Source: Sodalis endosymbiont of Henestaris halophilus (lineage in GTDB: Bacteria > Pseudomonadota > Gammaproteobacteria > Enterobacterales > Enterobacteriaceae). From it: 64,000 nt of DNA. The position numbers were made by a program, and so were the translations under genes. Below the pieces are notes generated by a model. It did not search any database. It had not been told where the DNA came from and saw nothing but the letters and a program-made list of their open reading frames with translations. Of the stretch, positions 1 through 12,560 are shown piece after piece. Positions within the stretch are counted from its first letter, which is position 1. Each line of letters starts with the position of its first letter. The DNA lies in the NCBI RefSeq assembly GCF_900161835.1, contig NZ_LT897836.1:496001-560000 (forward strand). The letters run 5' to 3'.

Positions 1-159
1 ATCGATATAAATACGGTATTCCGGGATTTGGGCAGCATAAAGGATAAGTGAGGGGTTGGTAGTTGCATCTTGCGGATGATAACGTTTTATAGCTGCTATA
101 TCGCTCGTGTCAGCTACTATGGTAGTTATTTTACGCAATGAACTAAGTTTGTCCGTCAT
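1..159 (-). CDS. talB: Transaldolase B, N-terminal part (gene runs off the window start)
   Basis: The 53 visible codons begin [10 protein letters not shown] and include [10 protein letters not shown], which match the start of enterobacterial transaldolase. The enzyme moves a dihydroxyacetone unit between sedoheptulose-7-phosphate and glyceraldehyde-3-phosphate in the cytosolic non-oxidative pentose phosphate pathway. The frame is open throughout and the conserved Asp and Asn of the early barrel strands are present. The Schiff-base lysine lies outside the window. The ATG is at 157-159, and only a weak GAG-type ribosome site precedes it. In E. coli talB lies a few genes downstream of thrABC, and the same order and relative strand hold here. 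Identity is secure; whether the whole gene is intact cannot be seen. Confidence 0.93.
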   Translation of the reverse strand, partial: MTDKLSSLRKITTIVADTSDIAAIKRYHPQDATTNPSLILYAAQIPEYRIYID

Positions 160-1120
160 AATAATAGTCTCATATTGTCAGATACATAACTAAACTGGAT
201 GGTAATGGCAGTACAGGACCGGTATAATAGCATGAGTGTTCGAGAGTAAAATAGCTGGCTGCAGGTTTTATCTGTTTTACCTGTCGATTAAATTATAGGT
301 AAAATAAGCAAAGCAACCTTAAAACACTCAGTGGTATGTTAAATAAAGAGAAAAATAAAAAACTGCTATGATATTGGTATAAAACCTTTTATAAATTTAA
401 TTATTACTTTGTCTGTTGTAGACTATACTACATTGTAGTTCGCATATTGCGCGCCAATATATCATCACCATCTTTAAGGTATTCAGCGATGCGTGGCATC
501 GTAATTTCGGCATTATATAAGTTATATTATCTCTTTTATTTCCTGTATCAATTGTGATGATTTTATGGGCTGTGTGTTATAGCACATTTATTCCGCGTGA
601 ACCGATTCTATCTTTTAGATACGACTAGCGGCGGTGATTGGCATAGCTATGTCGCCTTTGCGTAATAGACCCTCCGGATAAGCTTTTACACAATGCGCAA
701 CGTCTGAAAAGTAACACTATGTGGCATGGACAGCGCATAGTGCCGCAAATGCAAGGCTACCTTGGTCTGAATTATGAAACTATTATCCTTTTTGATTGGC
801 GGACTATGATTACTTTTCAGTGCCGTGGTAGACTAATGCGATCATGTTGTATGTGTAGCAATCTTCGGCATACCCTCACTTATCTTTTGCATCGAAGATT
901 TTTAGAGATTACATTGATGTATATATTCTCAAGATTAATGTACTCTAGTTTTGCTCACCATATTTAGCTAATAATTACGATCGTGATCGTACCATAGGCA
1001 GATATTCTGCCGACCATTATATATTATCAGAAATGTTATTACGAATGAATTTTAATTCAGCTTCGGGACTCCCCGCGATGAAAACAACTAACGACAGCAT
1101 CCTCCCGAGTTTGCAAAAAT
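160..1120. other. Gene-less spacer between talB and the thrC fossil
   Basis: No reading frame here resembles a known protein. By synteny with E. coli it should hold the remains of yaaA and yaaJ, but I could not recognise either. An 82-codon frame at 719-967 on the plus strand has no family resemblance and is probably chance. Confidence 0.5.
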
Positions 1121-2405
1121 CTACTGAAGCTACATAATTAAAACCCATCGTCAGTTATTATGATACATAATACTATAATGTTTGTTTTTTGACAATACCG
1201 CTGTATTGGTTGTGTTCTTATAATTTACGGATTATTCGTCATGATACACATCTTAAATTATTGCCTAGTCCAGCAGGAGGGGGCTTATAGACTTGCGCTG
1301 ATATCTGTCTTGAGTTCGTTTAGACATATTTATAGTTGTCATCGATAGATTAGCTAATTTTGACGCCGCCTGCTTACAAACCTATTAAACGCTGTTGACT
1401 CTGAACTAATACGCGATGTTTGATATTAAACATCAAAAATTTATCTATATCCGCCTGTTAGTTTTCAGCTAAGCATGCTTTGATTTTACACAGTGCTACC
1501 TTTAAATTTTGTTAAGACAAGTCAGGGCCTCATTGTGCCACCTAGATTTGATGCAACCCAGCGGGTAGGAAATGGTTAATCACCTAGCAAACATCTAACC
1601 GGGTGTTATTTGTATCTCTAATTGAGCATCGCGTTGCCTGATAAATTTAATTATATGCTTGCAGAACAAGGCGAGTGATATGCTGATCAAGCTAACTCAA
1701 CAACAAGTATTTCCATATGAAACAATGCGATAAGCATTGACTGGCTGGTTGTCCAGTCATTATTCTTTTATTAAACGGTTAGTAAAAAGTGATTAGTGTA
1801 ATGCCCCGCAATCTTGCGGCAAGATGACTAATTTGTTAACATCAACATATCGATGCAATTTGCGTGCTTGCACGTGTTCCATGTTAGTATTTATCTGTTT
1901 TTAAATTTTTTATCGTCAAGTTAACTGCGTGAATATTCTTCAAACTAACGCAGCAGGTTGATTGGTTTGGCAGTATGCGGATACTGGAAGCTGTTGCTTT
2001 TTTATTTGCCGATGAGTTAATGTAGACTTCGATCGAAATCATAGTATACCAGATTTCTTTGAACTTGATTAGGTGTGCGGGGGCTGAGGAAAAATCAAAC
2101 TGTTTAGTTTTGGCCATAAGATATCGTTCAATTGTCGCTGAACGTCTACAGTTATTTATTTTTCTGCTAAGAAAAATTCTTTTGCCCGTAGTCAATGATT
2201 AAGAGGGTTGCTTTCTATCGTATGCGATAGCACGGTTGCGTTATAGTTTAGCAGCCATTTACCGCTGGTCGGCGCTGCAATAACAAAATGGTTTATTATC
2301 CGCAGTATATATCTACGAGATCAATTAAAATAGTAGCTGGTTGCGCTAGCAAGCGATTAGTTTTTGATAAACTGCGCAAATAGTTATCCCCGGGCAGCCG
2401 TTTTA
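1121..2405 (-). pseudogene. thrC: Threonine synthase fossil (approximate limits)
   Basis: Read on the minus strand, decayed frames between about 1840 and 1640 still follow threonine synthase. QISHLAARL stands where E. coli has NISRLLAQI, and a later piece reads LALFCKHII where E. coli has LGLPVKRFI, with stops and shifts between. The borders are projected from the usual length of about 428 residues and are uncertain. Position and strand fit a thrA-thrB-thrC operon. No functional product can be made. Together with the lost homoserine dehydrogenase half of thrA this implies that threonine must come from outside. Confidence 0.5.
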
Positions 2406-2942
2406 ACTATTTTGAGTCAAAAACTAATTATGGGCCGCCCCCGTTAAGGATAGAACCCCTTGCTTAACGCACTAGTGTTACTATTGCATGCCTTGTGCGC
2501 CCAAAATGTTCTAAAAAAAAGTAAACTTTTTACTATAGGAGAAAAACATCACTACCTATGTATTCTTTTTTCTTTAAAAAACTTTCGTCGCCGCGGTTAT
2601 CCCCTATCCTAAACTCAGAGCTTTAAATTCAAGGTGGCCACTATGACACAACTTCTACGATAATTTATCTATGATATAGTCCTATGAAATACGTGAGCTT
2701 TAGCTCAAAATATTTATATGTAGCAACTAGTTTATATCAGTTCTGGTGAGATGCGAGTTAATCTATGTGAAATGAGCTTCTAACTAAAGTCATTGCCATG
2801 GCCTTGTGTAAAATTGTTTGGGTGAATTTTGCCCCTTCGTTGTATTACTTTGATTTGCATATTTTATAATTTAATCAGTCATTATAAATGTTATCAGCCG
2901 TATTCGGGCTGAAATATAAATATAAAATCTTTATCTTTTTTG
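2406..2942 (-). pseudogene. thrB: Homoserine kinase fossil, shortened (approximate limits)
   Basis: This stretch sits between the end of the thrA fossil and the thrC fossil on the same strand. A short minus-strand piece near 2790 reads AMAMTL, matching the AMTL of homoserine kinase just before its glycine-rich loop, and the first codons weakly follow the N-terminus. The space is only about 540 bp against about 930 bp for an intact gene, so internal deletions are likely. Assignment rests mainly on position. Confidence 0.35.
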
Positions 2943-4015
2943 TTCTGCATGTATTACTGAGCCTATGCTAGATAATTTAGTCAACAACTTGCACAGCGGT
3001 AAGCTGATGAGCTTATATCTTAAAAGTATTAGCTTTACACGTCAGAGATACCACTAGGTCAGTTAGAGGTGATGAAGACAGTAAACTTTTAGAGATACAA
3101 TAAAGTCAGGAAATAACATCTTGCATTAGTTTAGTTGTTAGTGATAGCTGCTAAATATAATAGGTTTACACAAAGATCTTCAGGTAGTAGCTATGACTGA
3201 TGTATAAAGCCTTAGTCGAAGTTATCACTAAGATATGGTTAACTTGTAAGAAAAATTTATACTTTGCCATTGGCTTTAAATCTTTCTAACAGCACTGGCT
3301 TGGACATCCATGTAAGTTTACTTAAGCGTATATTTTTCCTCTGTTCCTTTCTCCTTGATTCCCTTCTCGCACGATAGGAATAGAATTGGCAGCTTATTTG
3401 CACCCTTTATATCTGAAAAATGTTGCGCTAGTCGGGTTAAATGTATCCTTTGATTTACGTCAAAGGCATGTTAACCCACCGCGTATATCTCTGCATCAAA
3501 AGTGCATCATAAATAAATCACAATGAGTTTGGAAAGGCTACAGGAAACCTGATTAACTTGTTGCAACTATTATTACTTTTATAAATGGTTGATTAACCGT
3601 AACAGCTAACAAAAATATTTTTGGCATAAAGAAATTTATGGCTTTAGGCTTATGCAACAGGCAGTTACGAATAATAATTCATTAGGACGTGCGGTATTAA
3701 TTTGTTTATACGGCGTCACTTATCAAAGCTCTCTACTAGGAAATGCATATATACTAATTTGTCGATTGCTTTATTTTTGCGCTTGCTGAATTAATGCTCT
3801 GCAGAGATTAAACAGCTCGCGTAACTCGATTATGGCCCCCTCACTGCTAGTTAGTTAGATCTACATCGTGTAACATTGTGTTAGCAGATCGCGCTAATAG
3901 ACCATTTTAAATATTTGCAATTCAGTATATTTATTCTTTAGTTACGTGTGATGTTGCTAGTTGATTCGATCAATATGACATGGCGGAAGCCGATGACAAA
4001 AATCAATGTCTTTGT
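2943..4015 (-). pseudogene. thrA: Homoserine dehydrogenase half of ThrA, decayed
   Basis: Directly after the stop that ends the aspartokinase frame, the sequence continues to follow the homoserine dehydrogenase domain of E. coli ThrA in decayed form. The first codons give FVIGF where FVIGVGGVG should be, so the NAD(P)-binding glycine motif is lost. Further on, ELFNLCRALI matches EPFNLGRLIR and VTPYKQINTA matches VTPNKKANTS. Near 2980, TAVQVVD*II matches TAAGVFADLL close to the domain end. The fossil ends within a few bases of where an 820-residue ThrA gene would end, so it has lost almost no length. Stops and frame changes rule out function. Confidence 0.8.
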
Positions 4016-5407
4016 TTAATATTTGAACAGCATCTGATGTGCAACCCTTACACCAGTGGTGGTGCTGTGATTGTCTACCACCACCGAGATGGAGCGCTCG
4101 GAAGATCCTTGGGCAATAGCTATGATGTTGATATTAGCTCGTGCTAGCGCCGTAAACAGTTTGGCAGACAAACCACGCTGCGTGCGCATCCCGTCGCCGA
4201 CCACTGAAATGATCGCTAGACGAGAAATTACATCTAGTGGCTCTAACAGGCCGTTTTTTAGTTCCAAGTGGAACTCTTCCTCCAGCGCCCGGCTAGCGCC
4301 TGCCAACTCATGTTGCGGGACGCAAAAACTGATGCTGTACTCCGACGAGGATTGCGTAATTAACACCACGGAACTACCGGCACGTGACATAGCCGCAAAA
4401 ACCCTAGCTGCCATGCCGATCATGCCTTTCATTCCCGGGCCAGAAACGTTGATCATCGCCATGTTATTCAGATGCGTGATGCCTTTTACTGGATGACCTT
4501 TCTCTCCGCTTACGGGTCCAATTAATGTGCCGGGAGCATTAGGATTTGTAGTATTTTTGATAAGGCATGGAATTTGAAACTGCGCTATAGGTACGATAGT
4601 ACGAGGATGGAGAACTTTTGCACCAAAGTAGGAAAGCTCCATTGCTTCCTGATAGGAAAGCTGACTTAGTAAACGCGCATCAGGCACTTGATGGGGATCG
4701 CAGGTATAAACACCATCTACATCTGTCCATATTTCGCAAGAATCTGCGCGTAGACAGGCAGCCAGAACTGCTGCGGAGTAATCAGATCCATTGCGGCCTA
4801 GTACCACCAGTTCACCGCGCTCGTTACCGGCGATAAAGCCAGCCATCAGAATAATATGATCCTCGGGGATCAGAGTATCGTTAATGCGCCGAGTTGACTC
4901 GGCGATATCAACCGTCGATTCCAGATACCCTCCACTTTGCGCCAATAGTTTTTTTACCGGGTCGATAACCGTTACGTTAAAACCTCGCGCGCGCAATAGC
5001 ACATCCATAAGAGCTATGGAGAGTTTCTCGCCGCGACTGATGATTACAGCATAAACGCTATCCGGACAATATTTTAGTAACGAAATTCCGTGCAGTAACT
5101 GTTTGAGCTGAGCAAACTCCTGCTCCACTTTAATACTCAGTATAGAGTGCTCAAACCCTGGCTGCTCGGCAACCAATTCGTCTAACAAATGGGCAAATAT
5201 TCGTTCGGCATCAAGAACATTTGATTGGATGTCAATGCCTTTTAACGTTCTTTCTATCATCATGGCCATGTGATTGGTGATTTTGGCTGGTGCGGATAAT
5301 ACTGCCGCCACCTGTCCTGCTCGGCTATTACTCTCAAGTATATCGGCGACACGAATAAAGCATTTTGCATTGGCTATGGAGGTGCCGCCAAATTTTAGTA
5401 CTCGCAT
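4016..5407 (-). CDS. thrA: Aspartokinase, the surviving N-terminal half of ThrA
   Basis: 463 residues. Aspartokinase phosphorylates aspartate as the first step towards lysine/diaminopimelate, threonine and methionine. KFGGTS at residues 5-10 is the nucleotide-binding motif, and the kinase domain is followed by two ACT-type regulatory segments ([12 protein letters not shown] and the later [10 protein letters not shown]). The sequence follows E. coli ThrA, not LysC or MetL, to about residue 461 and then stops at the junction with the homoserine dehydrogenase domain, which survives only as a fossil. AAGGAG lies about ten bases before the ATG. Upstream I see no thr leader peptide with Thr/Ile codon runs. 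The retained half could still feed diaminopimelate synthesis for peptidoglycan or lysine. That role is inference. Confidence 0.93.
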   Translation of the reverse strand: MRVLKFGGTSIANAKCFIRVADILESNSRAGQVAAVLSAPAKITNHMAMMIERTLKGIDIQSNVLDAERIFAHLLDELVAEQPGFEHSILSIKVEQEFAQLKQLLHGISLLKYCPDSVYAVIISRGEKLSIALMDVLLRARGFNVTVIDPVKKLLAQSGGYLESTVDIAESTRRINDTLIPEDHIILMAGFIAGNERGELVVLGRNGSDYSAAVLAACLRADSCEIWTDVDGVYTCDPHQVPDARLLSQLSYQEAMELSYFGAKVLHPRTIVPIAQFQIPCLIKNTTNPNAPGTLIGPVSGEKGHPVKGITHLNNMAMINVSGPGMKGMIGMAARVFAAMSRAGSSVVLITQSSSEYSISFCVPQHELAGASRALEEEFHLELKNGLLEPLDVISRLAIISVVGDGMRTQRGLSAKLFTALARANINIIAIAQGSSERSISVVVDNHSTTTGVRVAHQMLFKY

Positions 5408-8400
5408 TTTATCTTATCTCCTTAATTTAAACTTAGAAAGATAGTATTATCAAGGTATTATCTTTTCTGTATTTCTGTTTGTGTCATGCATTTTGTTATC
5501 TCTGGTGTATTAGTGTTGGTAAAATTGTGGCATAGTTAAAATAGCTATGCATGATGTTTGATATTATTAATTTTGTTTTATTAATAGCCTATTGGTTAAA
5601 TAATCAGATAGTAAAGTCAATGAATATCTGCTTTTGCTTGCCAACGGAACATCCTAAGCTTAATCGGCTAATATCTTTCCGCACTTTATGGCTGTGCGTC
5701 TGTTAATGATTAATAATCGACAAGCATTTAACTTACATACTAATTGTTATCACAATTATGGTAGAAGTTACGGCAGATTTTTGCCGTTAGTTTTTAACTA
5801 TATCCTCACTGTGAGGAACGTATATTGTAACTCAGGTTTGAGTACACCGTACGCAGTCAATTCGTTAAGCCATGATTAGCTTACTTAGTAATTTCGTTTT
5901 TTTTAAGATGTTGTGGCGCATGAAAATTACTGGTAGTGTACGAACAATTATCACTATTACTTTTACAAGCTTAGTGCTTTTATAGCAATTCACTTAATTA
6001 GCACCTGAGAGGCTGTTTATAATATTTCAATTAAAGTGCACTATCAGATTAAAATACATAAGTCAATGATATATACAGTACGTGAATTATTGGTTATCTA
6101 AGTTGTTGTGTTGTCTATCTAAGTAGCATTAATACTGTAATTTATTTTGATAAATGTTAGTGAAATAATGTTTTCTTGAGTGATAAATTATATTGTTGTT
6201 ATTGTGTTTAGTATGAGAGATAATGTTTGGTGTGCAAAACATGCATCGCCAGTAACCTTATTTATCATGATATATTGCGTTAAATAGTTAAAAACTTAAA
6301 CTTTATTTTTTTGCGTCACGTCAAGGACGCAAAAAGCATAATTAACTATTTTAATTTAAAATTAATGATTTGTAACAAAATGTAGATACTAAACATTGTT
6401 ATATCTAAATAAAAGTCAATTACCTGCAATATGTCAAAATTATTTTTAAGTTGATGCCTATATAATTAATATAGATGTTAATTACACTTATGTGTAATAC
6501 TGGTTAGTAGTATGATACTTATTTTATAATAGTTAATGTTAACAAACATAGTTAAGTATACTAATATCGTTTAGTTTTACTAAACTCATTACTAAATTCA
6601 CAAACTTGTAATACAACTATCGTAGATAGTTATATTTATTAAGTTGTTAACTCCGGGTTATGCATTATATGCGTGTAATTTGTTATCTTGTATAACAAAT
6701 CTAAGCAGTGCTTTAACGTAGTTGAAATTAATAAATATACAAGATTAACGTATACAGGCTTAATATTAATCGCTGTTAGTTGTACTTACCTTTCTCCTTC
6801 AGAAAGGTTATGAGCGTCAATGTATAAAAATGCTGTTTGTGCTGATCTTTGTGAAAACATCAACGGGATGAAATCTTGCACTGAGTTATTAGTACAATGA
6901 TTAAACTCCAGATTTTGGTTTACGACTATAACTTAGATGTTATCAACATCTGTTTCATTCGTAAATATTTTAAAATCGACTCCGGATCTGTGCTTTAATA
7001 TCATAGCTACCGTTCACGGTTATAGTATCGTTTCTGCAGTTATTTAGAAGCATAAAAATATTATCGAGATGATAAACGCTGTAGCGTACCCAATGTTTAA
7101 CGCGCATAGTTAGAAAATCTTCTATTAATCACTCAAGTGATTCCCGTTATGAGCGAATATTTTGTAGATTATAGTCCTATCCGAGATAGTGACGTCTTAG
7201 TCTCACATACTTTGTTGAATAAGACAATTATAGATGTGATTTGCTTTAAAACAATAAGTACTATGTACTTATATTTTAACAATTTTTTTATTTCTACCTT
7301 TCACTATTCAATAGCTGCTATAAATAGGAAATATATTTAAATTTTTTGTGATTAAAATCAGACAATTATTATTGTCTTTAAGCGCTTTAAAATCAGCTAT
7401 AGTGTATATATTTGAAATATGAAGCTGCTACAGCAGCTGTACTGATAGTTATTTTAATTTTTGCCCATAGTAAAATATGCTTTTACAAAATTGCTGTATT
7501 AAAAGTTGTTTTCATTCAGTCTAGTCATCTTTGATATTAACGGTATAGAGGAGATGGGGAATAACAGGTCAAATCATGGGCACTGAGGTATTGTTAAATA
7601 CTTTCATCATGATTTATGATGAGAGACGAATAAATTTAATCCAGCATCGATAGCACTAATCTTGTTGTCTAAGAGGCTATACCTATGTAGAAAGCTGAGC
7701 GCATTAGAATGAATTTTTATTCAATATCTCGATGTGATTTATTGTAGCCCAATTAATATTAACTGGCAATAATAAAATTATAAATTTTGCAAATTTGTTA
7801 GCCTAAATATTTCTATATGGCTGGTATTTACTAAATATTGACTTGTTGAGACTATTTTTAGTCTCAATAAATAGTTATCCGCGTTTGTAAGAAATTATTT
7901 ATCTAAACACGCTCTCTGTATAGACACAAAAAATAGAATGCCAATGGCATATTTTGCTGACTTTGTCTGAAATAGAGCGCGTTTCCCAGGAAAATACAAA
8001 GATCTGGTTCCAAACTAGGGGAACTCAAGCTAGATTATACCTAGCTTCTTATGTGGAGCGGTTTAGCAACTTTTGTGCTAATTTTGAAAATTAATTTCCA
8101 GCTATGAAATCTCTAAGAAAATAATATTTCAAGAATAACAAATAGATACCCATGACCCTTGATAGTATAGATCATACACGTTATTATCTAGGGAATAAAG
8201 ATGACTAGACAATATTTTACATTATCGTCATTGCGCCGCCGCAATTAGAAATAATAATGTTTGCAATATAACGTACTTCATTTACTTATTCCCATAAGTA
8301 ACAATATAAATCCGCAACAGACTTTTTATTAAAAAAAGTGAAAAACGAGAGGTAACAAACACTACATTAAATATAATTACTGTTGCCTACAACCGTACAT

Positions 8401-9430
8401 GATCAAGATTATTTAGAATGCTTGTTGTGAACCGTCTGGTTCGGATAATTGCTGAATGCGAACTTTGATGTTGGCATTTGTTTTTACCCTAACTGTTAAG
8501 CGATCATCATGCTAGCAGGGGACTCCCGTAATCTAGTTTTTGGCAGTCCCCCTTCAGGTTAACCTAAGAAAGACTTGTAGGTCGGTATAGAGGATGACGT
8601 TAAAGATAATACAAACCTACGAGTTAAATTGTGCCCTAACAATTTAATGTTACTTGATAACATTTGAATATAATAATAAAATGACAAGATAAATAGTCTT
8701 ATAATAGCATAATAAAACGGTATTACGGAGATTCGTCCCATTAATATCATCATTAGTGGTGTTAATGGAAGGTTGCCTAACGTACATCAGTTTGCACAAC
8801 ACAAAGTTATTTACTCTTGTCATTTTTTTATAACTAGATACTTAAGGAATCACACCGTGTTCATAATCCGTGGAACTAAACAGACGTATTTATAAAATAT
8901 TGCATTGTAGTATGCTGTTTTAAATTCGGCAGGAGCGGATTACAGACCCATTAAATCTTCGGGTAATAGTTGCGATACTAAGTTTAAAGCTAATATTTTT
9001 AACCATGCTAGGCATTAATAATGAGGATATGCGATGTCAGCTATTGTTTTCAAGCGATAAACTATTGGCTATGTCGGGGCTCATATTGTTAACGATGTTA
9101 ATTAGAATATTTTAAGAATAAAAATCTAAGGTGTAACAGATAAGTTATTAGAATAAACGTGTATTAAGCTATATTTATTTCTGAATGTGACATATTGCTT
9201 AACTGGTTGCGGTTTAACATACAGATGACGCATCTGTGTGGTGCTTGGCAGTAATCAGATCAGGATAACGTGGCATCGATTAACGCATATTATTTCAAGT
9301 GTTCTCTTAACTGAAACCATATAATAACCAAGATGTAACTCTGGCTAAGTTTTCATAGTTGATCTTTTTACGAAACTTTTGAGAGCCGGGCAATATAAAT
9401 TAAGCTTTTAAGATAACACACAAATTGTCG
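5408..9430. other. Long gene-less region upstream of thrA
   Basis: About 4 kb with no credible gene. In E. coli this interval carries nadR, ettA, slt, trpR, rob and arcA, none of which I could recognise. A 10-bp inverted repeat (arms 6308-6317 and 6326-6335) and an 8-bp one around 6788-6810 are present but lack the T-run of a terminator. The 67-codon plus-strand frame at 7137 and the 64-codon minus-strand frame at 8559-8753 look like chance. Confidence 0.5.
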
Positions 9431-10790
9431 GTGCTCATAATCTGTAATATTAAGTGCAATTATTGTTGCAAAACTTAAAATAGCGATAGCTGTTCCTATT
9501 ATATCCGATTGCGACTGGTTACCCGTGTGATGTACTTGATACATTAATTATTTTATGTTTTAATACATCATGTTGTATTTCTTTGGGTAAATGATTATCA
9601 TTTACTACAACCTAACTCGGTATTGCGTACCTGTATTATACCCAGGAAATTGTAGTGTGCAACATTGGTAACGATGTTGCGTGGGAAAGTTTATATGTTA
9701 CATTTGTTTCTATCACCTGACTAGTAAAATTGGTTGAGTTCATGCTGTGAGTGAGAAATATATCAATACTTAGGGTGATTCTGTAAAATTGTTGATGCAT
9801 TTCTATTAAGTGGAAAATTCTGTCCAGTAACTGCGATAGAATTATTACTCAGGCTCATATTAATATTTTATTGTTTACCTTATTTGTTTAACCAGATATC
9901 TCTGCCACTGTCCTCTTCTTCGTTGCTGGTGTCATATTTCACGTAAAAAACGTGAAAATGGCTGAGCTCAAATAGTGACAGTGCCCTGAAAGTTATAGAC
10001 ATATCAATCCTGGATATTATCGGTTCGTTAACATGTTGGGGTCCATGTCTGATTAACCTAAATAAAGTAATTGACTTGATCTTGAATTTTCTAAGAGATC
10101 TGTAAATATAGTTGTTTAGCTATAGAAAGCTATAACGAATAGTAACTCTAGGTGAGAGCAAGTACGTCATGAATATCCATTTGATTAAAATTTCTTGATA
10201 GCTAACATCAATTTTGTTGATGGCGAGTTTACCTTATCAAACCTATAAAATATTTTTCTCAGCCAGCACAGACAAAGTTATCATCTAGATTTTCACGATT
10301 TGAAATCTCCATGGAGCTATTTTCCTTATTTAATTGTTTTATTTTACCAAAAAAGAATGTCAGCACTTTAGTTTCTAACGTGCTGATCAATTTAGTTGGT
10401 TACGATTGTTATCGTGATAACTGCAGTATTACTTTACGTTAAACAACGTACAGTAGATATCGGTAAATCAGTTTCTTAGCAATATAAATAAAAATACAAC
10501 CCTGTAAAGATAGTTTTATCGATCAATTTAATATTGATATTTATCAATAAGTTAAAATTACTGTATTATGTTAGTTATTCAATGTCAAAGACATTGATTA
10601 AGAAATTTACGTAGATGAGTTATACAGCCGCGAACGTGCTAAGTTCATGTCATACGTCAAACCTGTTCTTATTACTTGATGGGCATACAGTAAATGATAA
10701 TTGACGTTTAATATAATGAAGAATCTATACAATACTCAAGCACTTTTTATCCTTCCCCTAGCCAATAAGCAGTTTGGGTGGCATTTAACT
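9430..10790 (-). pseudogene. radA: Probable radA fossil (approximate limits)
   Basis: Immediately downstream of the serB fossil on the same strand, where E. coli has radA. Near 10420-10380 a decayed frame reads VITIT followed by IVTN, resembling AIVMVGHVTK of the RadA ATPase core. Near 10300, EISNRE resembles EVSNPS further on. Similarity is weak and limits are projected from a length of about 460 residues. Confidence 0.35.
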
Positions 10791-10809
10791 GAATATAATC
10801 ATCATTATG

Positions 10810-11860
10810 TTTTAGTTGTTAGCAAGAGAGTAAAGATAGGTGGCGAATTTACCGCACGCACTATAGCACCGTATGCGCAGCTTTCGCTGCGCAACTACCA
10901 TGTATACTTATCTGAATTAAGTTGATGCTCGTCGAGCGTAGTTCTTTTGCTAAGCGATCAGGAAATTTGTTTGGTGTTTTCTTTGTACCAACACATTAAA
11001 ATATTTTTTTTTGGCGGGTTAGCGCTGGCCACGTGACGTAGATTTTTATACCACCGGCGTTGAGGTTGCTACACCCTTTTGTTTTGTTAGCGCTAGAAGC
11101 TATATGATTGTAAACATGCGCATTATTCTCTGAATGGTTTGTCCAAGCTTGATACATAAAACCCTAGGAATTATTGCAAATCTTCAGTGCTTTTAGCGGT
11201 TATAAAACTCAAATACAGTTTGTCACCCCTAAATTAGGTGAAAATATAAGTTATTAGAGATCATTGCGACATACTCATTAAGGTTTTGTAATTTTGTCAA
11301 TTGGGTTAGGTTAAACATAAGTTATGAATCCTCTTGCACCCTCCGAAGAATATCGGAATTAGATTTTTGATGTTAACGACATCGTGAGAGGAATGATGGC
11401 GCAATCTATTTGTCTGTGCCATGGCTGTTAATTGTGGACGTTTGCTATCTGTGCTTTAACACTCGTCAATTTAGCGATTGAATCCATGTGCTCATATGCA
11501 TCAATGTAGAGAACATGGCCTCCTTATAATCAAGCAGTGCCAATGTGTACAACACTGGGGTGTGACTGCAGGGACGATATTTAAGGCTAATTTGTATAAA
11601 TTAGCCTCATTGTGCGCACTAATATTAAAACAAGCTTTGTTGATCCAAAAAAAATTTAGTACATAAGGAAACGGTATAACTTGTTTAATAATTGCATGGA
11701 ATCGATCTTATCGATTCTTCATTAAAAAGACAATCAGGGTTATACTGTAGTTTCCTTGGGCATCTTACAGTAAATCATATTATTAAAATTTTTATTTCTG
11801 TGAATTAATAACTAGTTGTTGTTAGCAACGCGTAATAATTGATTTTATGACCGCCTATTT
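10810..11860 (-). pseudogene. serB: Phosphoserine phosphatase fossil (approximate limits)
   Basis: Minus-strand frames near 11540-11460 read STLMHMS and, one frame over, MDSIAKLTS. These match DSTAIQIE and IDEIAKLAG of SerB at its catalytic motif region, and the following residues keep alignment with several stops. A C-terminal piece near 10850-10810 fits the family end. The nucleophilic DMDST motif is destroyed. Position between deoD and radA is that of E. coli. An 8-bp hairpin with a TTTC loop at 10874-10893 lies inside this fossil. Confidence 0.6.
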
Positions 11861-12560
11861 TTGCAAGATTAGGGTTTAAAAAAGAAAGAGATTTGTATCT
11901 TTCCTTACATTTATATTTTATATATACCACACATTTATAGTGTTGATCGGCTTCTTTATTTTAGTTATTGTATTCTGGGACGTGGCTTACCTTATCTTGA
12001 GTATAAGGTGACTGCGCGGTGCGATTGAAATACGTATCAGATACGCTAATGTGTATACGGATTATTACTAATAATCAATTGGGATCAGCAATAATGACCA
12101 AACATGCCTATAATAATGCGGTTATACAATCTTTTCTGAATCGTCTAAAGGGTAATAGCCGGAGTGTTATGCCGATATTTATAACATATAATATGTACGG
12201 TAGTTGTATGGTCCAATCGAACTAAAATATCAGCCGTTTACATTATACTGTATGGCGTAAGTCAATACAGTGGGCGTATAGCTTCTTTAATTATTAAAGT
12301 TGTGAATAATCACATATAAGAATCAGGTCAATTTAATACATGTGATGCTTTCTAACTACGTGTTAGAGAAGAAACCTCAATGAATAAATTATATGACTAA
12401 CTTATTGCGTTCAATTCTGCTATCTTTCGCTATTTGTATCAATAGGTTATACACATGCATTGTCTTGTAACTTACATATCCTGGTAGTGGTTCCATAATG
12501 GAAAGGCATTATCTCAGGGGATGGTCGTAGGCGCGGATTGAGCGCACGTCGCTCAATAAT
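11861..12560. other. Spacer between serB and deoD fossils
   Basis: E. coli has ytjB and lplA here. I recognise nothing. A 68-codon plus-strand frame at 12019-12225 has no family resemblance. Confidence 0.45.

Noticed and set aside
719-967. 82-codon plus-strand frame near talB
   Set aside because: Its composition and translation look random and no homologue comes to mind; it lies in a decayed spacer.
5420-5500. Possible thrL leader peptide upstream of thrA
   Set aside because: A 13-codon minus-strand frame has only scattered Thr and Ile codons and no attenuator hairpin with a T-run; too weak to call.
10874-10893. 8-bp GC-rich hairpin as a terminator or REP element
   Set aside because: No T-run follows on either strand and it lies within the C-terminal part of the serB fossil, so it is probably leftover coding sequence.
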